NCBI GenBank assembly: GCA_907165065.1
Contig: OU015542.1
Span: forward strand, 1,054,001-1,118,000
Direction: 5' to 3'
DNA from: Caprimulgus europaeus
Lineage: Eukaryota; Chordata; Aves; Caprimulgiformes; Caprimulgidae
DNA length: 64,000 bases
Under the pieces are notes generated by a model. It was not told the DNA's origin, ran no database searches, and saw nothing but the letters and a program-made list of their open reading frames with translations. The translations under genes and the position numbers were made by a program. Positions 1-12,362 of this stretch are shown piece by piece. Position 1 is the stretch's first letter. Every line of letters starts with the position of its first letter.

Positions 1-3000
1 AGAAGTATCATTGGCCATAGCCCAACCAAAGCCATTCAGGAAGACAGCAAGAAAGCCAAATAACAAATCTTTTCCCTCTGCTTTCCAGTCTAGGTCTTTG
101 GGCAAAGGACATAGATACAAACCCACGAATTTCAGAAACTTTTGTTGTGCCACCCTGAATGTAGGACACCACCTAATCGCTCGTTTTGAAGCCAGTGCTG
201 TGCTGCAGGGATGTGTCTAAACCATGCAAAAAACAGTCAGAGAACAGAAATCTCTGTAACTTTACCTAAAAACCTTGCTGGTTTAGCTTCTGTAGCTAAA
301 AATGTCATCTAGCTCAGTGACAGCAGTTTTTGTTTCCTCACTACTCACCTGAGGTAGCTGCCCACCATCAGCCTGGGGTATCACATGGAAAACCCAGACA
401 CTATTTACTATCAGTCCATCTACAAAATGTTCTTCTGAAACTTTTGTTCAGAGTAATCCCTGGATACCCAGCAACACTCTCACCATTATGTAGGGGACAT
501 CCCAGGTACTTTATTGCCTCTCCGTGTGCAAATTTGTACAGATAAACCATTAGATGTTTATGTGTAAAATAAATAGCAGCCCACTACATAGCTAGCTTGC
601 TCACTTGAATTGCTTCATGTGCAACAAGACCTCTTCTAGAGATGTCTGCAAGCGAAAATATCAGCCATTTCAATGTTATCACAGCAGAGAGGCAGAAAAG
701 CTCCATGAAATTATCCAGTCCTCCTCCAAGGGCCTGGACAGGATGATCTTGATAGTGCAAATCTTTGGGTTTTGTTTGGTTTGGCTGCAATGTTGCAGGT
801 GATGGATGAACCTGTTCCTCTCTCCAAAATGAGTCCTACATCCCATGGCATTGTACTGCTGGGAAGCTCACTCTCATTTGTGTTCCTTCTCCTTCCTAGA
901 GAAATGGTGCACAAACAGACCTCCAGTCACAGCTCTACATCACAAGGAAACAGTTTTGTTCATTAATTTGTTCTTAGTAAAAAAGTGCCATTTTTTTCTG
1001 CCCATGTCCTGTATCAGAACGCAAAAATCCTTTTATTTTGTGGGTTGATTTCTCCTCCCTCTCTGTCCAGCTCAGCCTGCTCTGCACTCCAAGCCAGACA
1101 CATCTGTTTCTGTGTCTCACTTCTCCCCATTTCTCTACCACAGGTGCTGCTCTTCCATGGATCCTCTTCTCTTTGCCCATGTCTTTCTGTGAACAAGATG
1201 CCTAGTTCGGAACAAAGTTTTCCAGTTGGGACCTGGCCAGAGCTCCACTGCTTCCTAGCTGTCCCTGCTTTGCCTCTTGTGTGAATCTCAGATTGATCTC
1301 AGCTCCCCCTGTTGTCATCTACTGTCTCAGCTTTAGATTTAAAGATCCTAATGCTCTTCCTTTGCAGTGCTTGGCTGGTTATTCTGCAAAAACACCCATT
1401 TGCGTGACATAAACTGAATGTCTTTGCATTTTTCTCTCCCTGTTTCTGAACTTCCCTCTTCCAACCTATTTATCTTTAACTTTGGGGGTACTTTGAACTC
1501 TATCCAGCTTCCAATTTAAAAAGAATTCATGCTCCAGTTTTTCCAGAAGAGAACTATTGAGGCACATGTTAACAAAGTCCTTCGCTAGATGAAAGAGTAG
1601 TTTTTTCTGCCACTATAAACCATAGTCAAATAGAAAAGAGTCAATGGGAAGCTTTAGTACAGAATCACCCAGGATACCCTGTTCTCCATTATTCCAGAGC
1701 AGAAAAATAAGAGCTTTTGGACTGTGACTCATTAAATCAAATGTAGGCAATAATTTTAATTTAAATTAATTGCACCTAATCTGTACTGACTGCCCAAGGA
1801 GCCTCAATTGACCAGCTCAGAGGGTGGCACTGATGTTGAACCAGAATTAACCCAGGGTGCCTGGACTCAGATATCCCTCTGCAACAAAGCCAACAAAAGC
1901 TGGAGACCAAGCCAGCAGATGCCTCATCCAGAACAATAGACAAAGAAACATTAAAAATGAGGGAACAATAAAGTTCTGCCTTTAGCAAAGGACAGTGTTC
2001 CCTGTTGGATGAGTCAGGGCTACATGAGGGTCATTGATGGACTGTTATCATCCTTATTTTCACCTCGCCTCAAGAAAAACTTCATGGAAATATTCTGGGA
2101 GTTTCTCCCTTGAAAAATGGGACTTTGTTCTCCCCAGTGAATTTAGATTTTGGGCTCCTTATCACAAAAGGAGACAGACTGCACACCAGGACACTGTTCG
2201 GCCTGTGCTGACTGGCAAAGGGAGACAAGCTAAAGGCAGGCAAGACTCAGCTGTTGGGTGCACTGAAGTGGGTTTTTGGACAAGGATTTGGGCAGGAGAT
2301 TTAGGAAAGCTCAGAAGGTGTCCCTCCCTTTCCACTACCCCTTCTTCTTGCAGCCCTTCTGTTGCCTCCTCAACTAGGGCCAAGACATGTCTTCCAACTA
2401 TAGGGCAGAGAGAGGAGTGTGACAGTGGGTCTGAGCAGAACAGATTGGAAAGATGGATCTTCTTTCCCTACTGATTCGGGGATTTCTTCTGCACATCACT
2501 GCATGCAAGAGCTCTACCTCCTCTTCCTCTGGGACAGCAGACAGAGCAGTAGGGAACTCTGGATGTATGAGCAGGGATGGGGGATCTAGGTAATGTTGGC
2601 TTCTCCCTGTCACTCTAGGGAGTATCAAGGTGGCAGGCTGCAGCTTGCTTAGCATGTCTTTATCACTTTGGAGACTAGGAGTCACACAAATATCATGGAG
2701 ATGTCCCTGGTAGCTACAGGAACGTCTTTGCAGACAAGCAATGCTTAAAGTGAGTCATCAAGATCTGGAGAAATCAGCTGGTGTTTTTCTTTCCATCTCC
2801 TCCTCTTCAATCCCTGAAAATAAAAATCTGTTCATGGGTAACTTAAGTGAAATGCTTCTAGAGTTAGCAAATTTCTCAGGAATTTCCTCATGCTCTTCCC
2901 TTTCTGCATCTCCTCTAGCTTCCCTCCAGGAGCAAGCTCCCACATAAAGTCTTGATTCTACAAGATCTTGTTCTGGCTTCAGACATCCTACCACAAATAT

Positions 3001-5639
3001 CAGGAAAACATTTGTTCTCCTGAACTTCTCCTGAAGCCCTGCTGTTAGCCTCGGTCCCTACAGACTGGGTACCTTGCTGCTGTCTGGTGGACTTTTCAGT
3101 GACACTCAGCGTTTCTTCTGTCCAGTTCTTCACTTGGAGAGAAAGCATTTTCCCAACTTACTATGGAGATAAGTGTGATGCAGTCAGCAGAGTCTTGTTA
3201 CACAAACAAAAGAGAAGGAAAAGTAGTCAGAGCAGATGAATGCATAGAAAGTGAAATCCTGTTTCCTTTCTCTGGCTGGGAGAACAGAGGAAAGTTTAAA
3301 GACATACAAGGTTGGAACAGAACAAGATAAAGTATTTGTACAACCACTCGTGATAGAGTGTCAGTGAAGCTCAGGTGCAAAGACCAGTGGTAGCTTTCAA
3401 CAGATTGATGGTGCAAAAGGAGAAAAAAACTAAGCTCTTTGAGACATGATGGACAAAGTCTTTTGTCTTTGGGATTTTTTCCAGATATATAGGCTGGTCT
3501 AATTAAAGTGATTGATTCACTCCAGAAATATATCACAAGTGACCTTTCTGCAGTAAAATTCCTCCTAATCTTAGAACAAATATAGCTCAAACCCTAGCTG
3601 AGGCTAATTATTATGATCTAAAGATCCTGACTCCTGAAGGAGTCTTCCTGTGCTGAGAAGATTTTCACATTTTTTCCTGTGATATTTGGACTCCCCAATA
3701 GAGTTGCTTAGGAATTCAGAAAACTTTCTTTGTCTAGAAACAGGAGCTTGAGATGAGGGTACATGACCAGTATTCAGCTGTGTAGTAGTGTGCCCATCCT
3801 TGGGCAATGTTGACTTACATGTCACATAAAACACTGTAAGAACACAGATATTTGTCCCCAAAATAATCTACAATCCTTCTGTCTGACCATTTCACCCTCC
3901 TTAGTTTATATATAATAGTTCATGCAGGTGGGATGGAGTGATGCTTTTGTTCCCTCTGCCCAGAAAAGTCAAGATGTAGAGACACCACAAATTTGGGGGA
4001 AATGTGTAACTCCTAGTGGGTGTGGCTGGGAGTGGGACCCAAAACCAGGAGTCAAGTGTGTCATTGTTCGTGGGGATTGCAGGTGGCATTCAAAGATGCT
4101 TACGTATCTTCTATGTCTAGTCAAGTTTGCAGTAGAATTGAGACACTGAGTTCTAGCAATAAGTTAGATGAGGTAGTGATGTGAGAATAAACCAGTTTTG
4201 TGGAGACAGAAGTATTGTAAACAGCCCAAAAGATGAACTAAGCAAGCACAGAAGAAAAATTCAACTGAAGTGCACAGTGACAAAATTTTCTTTGACCACC
4301 AGAGGACCCTTGACCTGTGACAAGCACGGATGTGAAAAGGACATTTACATTTATTAATTAGTTCTTGGAAATGTAATGAATATGTAAAACATATGTTAAC
4401 ATGTCAATACTTTATTGAAAAAGAAATAAACATGCATGTTTTGATAGTATAAAGCTTTTGTAGAAGGACAAGTCAGGATGCACCACAGATGGAGAGATCC
4501 GCCGCGCATCCAGTGCCATAACAAATAATTTCTGCTTCTTAAGACTACATTGGTGTTACGAAATTCATTCCCGATTTTGGTGACAATAACAGGAACCAAA
4601 GCACTGGATACACAGATGCATTCAAGTGAGCCATGGGAACCACGGAACACATGAGACTATCACAATTCAGAAACTCAGTTATTACCAGGGGAAAACCATT
4701 ATTTGGGAATTGCCCATCAGACCCTTTTCTTGCAGAAAAGAGGGTACTTTTCCCTCAAGGATCTTTATACTTTCATACATGAGGCTGATGTACGTGAGAG
4801 TACGAAAAGCAACTGCTTTCTGTAAAGCAAAGTCTGCAAAGCTGCCCTTCAGAAAGTCGCACAGATTCTTTAGTAGTGGCCACTGCAATAATTCAGGTGG
4901 GCATCACAAGGAGGTGTGGGTTGAAATGTAAGAAATGACAAGTAAGTCCAAGACAACTCCAAGGATCTGTGCAATCTTATTACTCCTCGTGCTCCATCAC
5001 CACCTACCTCTCTCCCAATCTCAAACTACACCAAGAGGCACTGTGAAGAAGGGACATGGATTTATTTCCAGTGACCAGTGCGCTGGGGCCATGGTCTTGT
5101 CTAAACCTGCTGAACAGAGAACAATTAATGTGGTAGCCAACCCTGAAATTCAAGTTTTAACTCTTCATTTTGCTGCTGTTCTGCAGAGTCATCATGGGTC
5201 TGTAACTGCTCTGTGCTTTGGTTTCCTGTAAAATTGTGTGTTACCTTCTTTTGGGGAAGTATTTTAATACCTAATGATGCATGGTGCTGCTTATTATTGT
5301 CATCAGTGTAACACATATTAAAACAGTGTCGGAATCTAGTGATATTAACAATGAGAAAATCACTAGAGTTGTTAAGAGGCAAGAAAGTAGGAAATTACTT
5401 GTTACTGAAAGAGTAGTGTGTGAAGCACCGATGACTTCTTCACATCTGTATTCATTACTACAAATTTTAACATTAGGACATTCCCAGTACAACAGACTGA
5501 AGACCCAAAGGTTTGAGGACCACATCTCTAAATGAGATACAAAGTTAGAAATCAAAGAGTCATTAATGATCATTATGATTTAATAATGTTGAATACCAAA
5601 GGTGCCAGTGAGATTGCATATTGTTCTGACAGATAATTA
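1..5639. other. Unique non-coding stretch, no gene recognised
   Basis: I see no recognisable gene, RNA or repeat family here. The longest open frame is 146 codons (2034-2474, plus strand). Its translation has no motif I recognise, and its composition (many S, R, W and C) is typical of chance frames in moderately GC-rich DNA. Pyrimidine-rich patches occur around 1040-1200 and 2320-2380. Calling the stretch intergenic or intronic is inference; short exons without clear signals could be missed. Confidence 0.55.
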
Positions 5640-5930
5640 GTTTTACTGGAAACAGCAAGTTGCAGCCATGGTGCCAAACCCCTGTGAGAAGGAACTTGAG
5701 AAACTGCTGTCTTTGTATAGCTTCAGGACACATTAAGGAAAGTGGATTTTGAAAAGGTATGAGTCAGGCTGAGTTTGTGAGGAGCAAATCATGTCAGACA
5801 AATACGATTACTTTCTAATGAAATAACTATCATGCTGGATAGAGGAGGACCAGTAAATTCATAAATCTTTTTTTTTATATGGCTTGTCTTGATGTGGTAT
5901 AGCTTGATGAATTCTCATACAGCCTGTCTT
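5640..5930 (+). mobile_element. Old CR1-like LINE fragment (ORF2 reverse-transcriptase part)
   Basis: The stretch at 5785-5850 resembles the CR1 ORF2 region in which a conserved phrase (roughly 'GFVKNKSCQTNL' at protein level) precedes the RT palm; the DNA gives G-x-x-x-S-K-S-C-Q-T-N-type codons. A word like 'GATGTGGTATA' near 5892 fits the following 'DVVYLDFSKAF' segment, after an inserted poly-T run (5869-5876). No frame is open across the piece and many indels are present, so this is a dead fossil. Family assignment rests on remembered CR1 architecture, and the boundaries are approximate. Confidence 0.55.
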
Positions 5931-8205
5931 GTAATTGAGGTTTACAGTGCAGTATCGCTGCCTCACAGAGATTGTGCGAGGGTGGAGGTTAGGGGATGGG
6001 TATCCCAAGAGGTGCCAGCCCTAAATTGTGTTTTGCACATTGTGTGCTTGACCTCTCTATCTTCCAACGTCCTGCTCCCTGCCGGCACCATGTGCCCTCC
6101 AGGACACTGTCTCTTGATACACTGATAGGTATCATGGGCACTGTGACTGTTTTCATTTCAGGTGAGAGCCAGCAGGAAGAATTTATTTGGTGAGATTCAT
6201 TTCTTCTGGATTTGAATTGGTGACTTGTCACCTTGTGGCTCCATCATTATGATGGAGCTGTCCCTTGCAGCCTTCAGAGGACAAGTTGAGCAGAGAGCAA
6301 ATCGTTATAGATAATTCTGCCACATCTGCCATCAGGACTTCATATAGACCCAGTTTTTGCATACAGTGATGCCTCGTGATTGAAGTCATAGTCAAAGTGA
6401 AGTAGCATAAATCCTAAAGGGAAAGGGTCTGGCCATACCAGTTGACCTGAAAATGTTCTGCTGGATGTGCTTTGGCACAGACTCCTAAATGAAGGGCAGA
6501 AGGATGTTAATGTTGCTTTGGGACAACTGTTATTCACACTGCGTGATATTGTGTTCCTGGGGCACATAGTATCATTTAGAAGTCAGCCCTGATCAAGGGG
6601 CTTTGGGCCAGACTCCCATGAACCTCATGTGCATAGGTTTACTCTCCCAATACAAAGAAAGATCTCATTAAAATGAGAATGAGACAGCCCAAAGCTGCTA
6701 AGTTAATGAGGGCTTGTAGGGAAGGATAAAAGAGATGTTATTACATGCTGGAGGGAGAGGAGCTGAGCCTGAATATTGACACCAAAGACCACTTTGTGAT
6801 TTTTCAGACTAACTTATCCCAACGGCCAGGAGGAACCTTCCTCTTGGAAAAATGTGTAAGGTGTTTCAATAAGTTCTCAGTAGCTTTGAAAATAAATAGA
6901 ACTGAATAAAGTTGTACATTATGTAAAAGACTTTATTCAGTTATTCTGTAAGACATTGACAGCCACACATATTATCCCACTCTATTACTGCTCTGTCAAG
7001 GAATCATATAAACTAATAGTATTAAAATAAAGACCCTAAAAAGATAAAACTGAGATGCAATTCACATTGTCAAGTACGGAATTTCAAGACAATTTTAGAC
7101 TTCTGAAATTCAAACGTGTTCAAAAAAAAAGTCTCTGGGGAAGGAAGAGGTAGAAAACTGACTACGCAGCATCTGGATGGCATCTTGGTTGCTGTCATTT
7201 GGCTCAAAAAATGAGAAATGGGCATTTTGGCAATTGAAATTCAATTATGACAAAACTATTTTGCACTTTTTACTGGAAAAATCCCTGTCCATTTTCAGTG
7301 CACCCAGCTCAGCTTCATGAGCTTTTGCTGAGTTTCATACACTTCCACTGAAGCTCTTGATACTCTCATCCTTCTGCCTCTCTTTTTTTTTTCATGAACT
7401 TTAGCATTCAGAGCTAGACAGGGAATTTCTTCCTAGAAAGTCAAGCAAAGAAGACAGACTGGCAATAGATTTCCTGGAAAGGAATATCAGGGATGTAACT
7501 GGTGAGAAAAAGTTAAGCCCAAACACAGGAACGACAGGGTTAAAGCAATACCCAGGACTCTCTGGGCCTACTGGAGTGTTTTCAGGCAGTGTTTGCAAAC
7601 TTCTCTGGCTCAGCCTCTGATGTGTTATTTGCAAATATTTATGTCAGCAAGTTTCTGTTTGCTCAGATATTTTGGGAGTGGTTGTTTGCTTTTATTCATT
7701 CGTGAACCGGGTCTTGTGTGCCTGACTAAATATTGGTTTTTCATTATTCATTATTTGCAATTCATATGTTGCTGTTGGTAATTTCTTTCCTCTCTTCTCC
7801 TCTTTAAAAAGTTCTTCTCTGTATCCTCAGAAATTTAGAACCATCCCTGGTGGCAGGTATTACATTCCATATCAAACAGTTGCAAACAAAAGGAATTTGT
7901 TAGAGGGAGTCCTGAAATTATTAAAGCTCCTAGGAGGAGATGGACAAAAGACCATGAAATAGGACAGTGGTCTTAAAGTAAGCTTGATAAGTAAGTTTTT
8001 GTGGAAAAAAAAATAACCTAAGGAAAAAGTAGGAAAAGTAGTAAAGAATTACATAGATTTGTGATTCTCATGTTATCTGAACCTAACAAAATTCAGTCCA
8101 GAGTGTTTCAGGCAGATCTGAGGCACCTCAGAGCTGTTCATTCCTTTCTCCAAGAGCACCAGGAGATGGATTATGATTACATAAAAAACCCAAACTTTCA
8201 GGGGG
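5931..8205. other. Unique non-coding stretch
   Basis: No gene or repeat family recognised. AT-rich patches occur around 6890-7130, and a T/C-rich tract at 7377-7395. All frames are under about 80 codons and look random. Confidence 0.55.
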
Positions 8206-8273
8206 TGCTACGGGCAATATCGGGTGAGTGAGAAAGAACCATTCACACATCTATGAGATGCAAGTTCAACCCA

Positions 8274-8279
8274 TTTATT
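8274..8279 (-). promoter_or_regulatory. Polyadenylation signal AATAAA of the solo LTR
   Basis: AATAAA on the minus strand inside the LTR, about 15-20 bp downstream of the TATA box. The close TATA-to-polyA spacing implies a very short R region, as in avian class II LTRs. Whether it is still active is unknown. Confidence 0.65.
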
Positions 8280-8294
8280 ATCAGAAAGCTTCTT

Positions 8295-8302
8295 ATTATA
8301 TA
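8295..8302 (-). promoter_or_regulatory. TATA box of the solo LTR
   Basis: TATATAAT on the minus strand at the expected end of U3. It is the most plausible promoter element in this part of the window and would drive transcription leftward, towards lower coordinates. Confidence 0.6.
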
Positions 8303-8588
8303 CCCCTTTGAGTTCCCTATACGTGTCCATGCACCAAGCATGCTACAAAACTAATTATTATTGGTTACTAGCTACTGTTCATGTGCTGACCCATCAGTCC
8401 CACTGGTTCGTTCTTATCTCGGTTCCACGTCCGACTTCCTTGTACTCTTGCCACAACATCCTCTTTTTATCTGAAGCGAATTTAACCGAAAAGACATTCT
8501 TTACATAGCTCACACAACTTCACACAGTCAAGCTAAAGATCTAACTCTGCACACTCACACAGCACAGCTTAAGGCCCCAACAAGGGGG

Positions 8589-11500
8589 ATTTGGAGGGTG
8601 CAGTCTCCATCCCTCAGAGTTGGGTAATCTGGATATGTTCAAATGTGCATTAATCAATAGCAGACACTTGTTTGACAATAAAATGCAAAACCAAGTACTG
8701 AAACAATCAGATTTCTGTCAGAAATAGATTAAAACACAGAAAGAAAAACTGCAGCTTTCTCTCCATCCAAAACAGACATCAAGATGGGATGGTTTTTTTC
8801 TTTATTTTATCAACTTTATAAAGAGGTACAAAGTCCATCCAGACAGCAGCATGTAGTGCTGGAGGCAGCCAGCATTAGAAAGCCTTTCCGAGGAGATAAT
8901 TCACTGCAGGCATCACTGCTCACAGCTTGGGCGTTTTATTTCCCCAAACATTAGAAGTAGCTTGCCTTGCTTCCCTTTTAGTGACAGTTTGTTTCACAAC
9001 AGTGATAAGAAAACAGGGAAGGTCCTCTGTCTGCATCCTGCTGGGACTGCCTCCAGATGCTCCCTGTAGTAGCAGGAGCTGGCCACCTTCCAGCCTGCAA
9101 GGATTTTGTCTGAACTGAATGAGCTTGTTAAAAAATACAAGCATCTGGTGCAGATTATCCAATTTCCAACCCCCTTTCATTTTGCAGCCAGGATCTCCGT
9201 CGGCTGGGCCTCCTGCCTTATCAGTTCTAAGAGGTTTGAATCCCTTTAATAACCATTTGGGTTTTGATTTATATGCTCTCTTCTTGCTTTCTGCCCAGCT
9301 TAGTCTGGTTTATGATTGAGACAATTGCCCCAGAATACAAGATGACTGTCCCTCTGCACTCTCTCAGAGCAAATTTATTCCTTTAACCTGTGAGGAAGAC
9401 AGTAAACTTGTGGGTCCTCTGCAAACTCCTTTCAGGAATCTCCACCCTGGCCCACCATTAACCCACTTGCCTGAGCAGGGATTTATTTTCTTTGTGTTTA
9501 TTTTCTTCATCACTAGAATTAAACAGCATCTTCGAACCAGTGATAACATCAGAGTTTTGTGGAGATGTGGTCCAAAGCCCTGCCAGCAGCTAGGCATTCC
9601 TCCTGGCCCCACCGACCTGTTTGCTCCTCAGTACCTGCACTAGAGACCCAGGAATGTGCTTATATATGTTTATAGGGACAGCAACCCTACTGCTGCCTCT
9701 AGCTTAAGCATGGTGGATGTGGTTTATCCTCTCATCCTATTCCAGCCACCCGCCCTGCCTGTGCTTTACCACCTCATCTCCACGTGGCTTTACCTTCACA
9801 TACTCCATTGTTCCCCATCAGCCTTTCCTGAGCTCTCACTCTTCTCTTTTAAGGAGTAGAGCCTCATACTCTGCTTTTTTAAGTTCATTTTCACTGCTTA
9901 CCTGTTTAAGGAACATTATTGAGGAAGAGGGAATTGCTAAAACTTCTGAATACAGGAGCAGTCAAGCCCCCATGCACTGTGTTTTATAGCTTGATGCTGG
10001 CATGGGCCCATTCAAATATATTTTGACATACAATGTGTTTTTCTTTCCAAGGCAGTTGGTCTCTTTATTTATTTAGTTAGAGTGAAGGATTCATTCCCCT
10101 GCTGACTAACAGGAGACCAAAGATTCCCACATGCAGCTGAGCCCCTGCACTTCATCCTCTGCTGGTGAAATTGTTTTCATCCATACTGGAGCTATTGCAC
10201 TTCATTCCTCACCAATATATTTTTATTTGTATATAAAATAAGAATGTGACAGCACATGGAAAGTTAAGAAGTGGATAAATTCATGAATTACTTTTATACA
10301 ACAAAGCTGATATGAGTGTATTCCTCTGGATTTAACTGGTGCACAACCAAATAGATGTTGAGAATCAGCTTTAGAAACACACTGTGCCCTTCCAGAAGGG
10401 TTTTGGCAAAAAGCACGCTGTTTTCTCTTTCCTGAAATGGATTTCCTACCTCCAGGCACCACAAATCTATGAGACATGGATGTCTTCAGACCACTGACTT
10501 TCCTCTTTGCAGCCCTGCTGGGTTTAGGGAGCACATTGAGGGGACCCCCAGCTCACAACTCCTCTGCATGGAGAAAGTCATAATCCTTTCTGTTCATTGG
10601 CAGAGGTGAAAATCACTTAGAGATGTTTCTGCAGGGCAGGACAGAATGGGAGTCTCAGCAAGTTGTGGTGGGACTAGAGACCCTTCATGTGTCCAGGTGT
10701 GGAAGAGTAAAGGAGGAGAGGGCTGAAGGTCAGCCAAACTTTCACTGCAGGTGGCAAGAGCTGTTTCTCCTCATAGAAGAAGCATGGACAGCCCTTTCCT
10801 GAAAGCTTCCTGTCTCTCCTTGACAAGAACTTGCCTCCAGTGCTTGTGGAAATGGAAATAAGGGAGGACTGCAGGAATTTCAGTATTAAAAATCATTTAA
10901 TTTTTCTGTTATGTTGAAAATTATATACATAGATTTTTGTTAAATATTTGTATTACATTATTTGAAGTCACTTGCTGTTCTCCATGATTAAAAATTCCAG
11001 TGAAGTTCTTCCAAAGCCACTTCTTTGCTGTATTTTACTTTTCTGGAGCCATTACCTTGAAAGGTCTTGGTCCCCAGCTCATTTCTGAGAGATGCTGTGA
11101 CAAGACAATTTGGGGTTTTTAAGCTGTTCATGTACATCTACACCATATGGACACTAGGGAATGTGTTCGCCATAAATGAAAAGTTTTACACAAATGGATC
11201 AGTACGTGAGCAGAGATGACAGGAATTATCCACCCCTTCCCATCTTGCTCATTTCCTATCAGGACACATTGACATCCATCCTGCTTACAGACCTCCTCAC
11301 AGCTGGAGAAGAGCATGTCAAGGTATCTACCTGCCTGGAAATCACAGGGCTTTGGCCAAGGCACTGGGCATCTCCAATCACAGGACATTCTCAGCTGGGG
11401 TGCAGCCAGGAGGATATTGATGACAAATCAGTGCAAAGCCCAGAATGAGCAGAGTACACCATGAGCAAAGGCAGATGATCCTTGCAAGCAGAAAGAGGAG

Positions 11501-11950
11501 GGCAGGACCACTGTCCTATTAAAGGGAATGAGCTGGTGGACCAGTTACACTGGAACACAAACAAATGTGAAGGAAAGACTGATAACTAAACACACTACAG
11601 TACAGAGCAGTTGAACACAGGTCTGATGTCTGTGGAATCCAGCACTGAAAGAATGCCCCAACTAGACAGGACTGTCAGAGTATCCAGGTGGCCCATCTCT
11701 AGATAACCTGTCCCTGTTCCACTTAGGACAGACATTTTTTAGTTTGGTTTGTTTTGGGGTATTTTGCAAAAGCAGTAAACTTGCCCATCCATGGCAGCTC
11801 TTGCTCTCTGTGAAGGTTGCAGAGAGTGCCAGAGCAGAGGTACTCTGCATGCACAGTTACAGACCTGGCAGTCAGAGGAGGAGAGTGCGGATGAGCAAAA
11901 AAGGGGAAAAAGTACCATCTGAACAGTGCACAGTAGCGTTGTGCGCTTTT
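8589..11950. other. Unique non-coding stretch
   Basis: No recognisable gene or repeat. Moderately AT-rich, with open frames of at most about 103 codons that look random. A homopyrimidine-leaning block lies around 9720-9850. An AT-rich block at 10870-10985 has several ATTA-type words. Confidence 0.55.
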
Positions 11951-12362
11951 CATAGAATCACAGAATAATTAAGATTGGAAAACTCCCCCAAGTTTATTAA
12001 GTCCAACTGTCAACTCAACACTACCATACCCACTAAACCATGTCCCTAAGCGCCACATCTACTTGACTTTTAAATACCTCCAGGGATGATGACTCAAACA
12101 CTTCCCTGGGCAGCCTGTTCCAACACTTGACAACCTTTCAGTAAATAATTTTTTTCTACTGTCCAATATAAACTTCTCTTGGCACAACTTGAGGCTATCT
12201 CCTCTTGTCCTGTCACTTGTTCCTTGGTTGAACAGACCCACCCCCACCTCTCTCCACCCTCCTTTCAGGGAGTTGGACAGAGCCAGAATGTCTCCCCTCA
12301 GTCTCCTTTTCTCCAGGCTAAAAATTCTCATTTCCCTCAGCCATGAACTCATCGGACTTTTT
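11951..12362 (-). mobile_element. CR1 LINE, 5'-truncated 3' end
   Basis: The plus strand begins with the octamer-type tail CATAGAAT CACAGAAT, the reverse of the CR1 3' terminus, followed by the reverse of the 3' UTR and ORF2 C-terminus. The minus-strand frame around 12300-12350 encodes a decayed version of the CR1 block [10 protein letters not shown] (it reads [20 protein letters not shown]), followed by a piece matching G-x-G-L-F-x-Q-x-T-S-D-R-T-R-G. About 410 bp remain, typical of CR1 5' truncation during target-primed reverse transcription. The frame carries stops and substitutions, so the copy is dead. Confidence 0.95.

Larger units (their letters stand above)
8206..8582 (-). mobile_element. 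Solo LTR of a class II (ERVK/alpharetrovirus-like) endogenous retrovirus
   Basis: This 377-bp unit starts TG and ends CA and is flanked on both sides by the same 6 bp, AGGGGG (8200-8205 and 8583-8588), a clean target-site duplication. Read on the minus strand it has a U3-R-U5 layout: a TATA box (TATATAAT, reverse of 8295-8302), then about 20 bp downstream the polyadenylation signal AATAAA (reverse of 8274-8279), then a short U5 ending in CA. The R/U5 words GAAGCTTTCTGATAATAAA and TTCTTTCTC-ACTCACC resemble avian class II LTRs, and a 6-bp duplication fits that class. No internal gag, pol or env lies next to it, so the provirus was probably reduced by recombination between its two LTRs. The structure is seen directly; the class is inference. 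Confidence 0.85.

Noticed and set aside
2034-2474. 146-codon plus-strand frame
   Set aside because: No domain, signal or family resemblance. The opposite strand is also partly open, and composition fits a chance frame in GC-moderate DNA.
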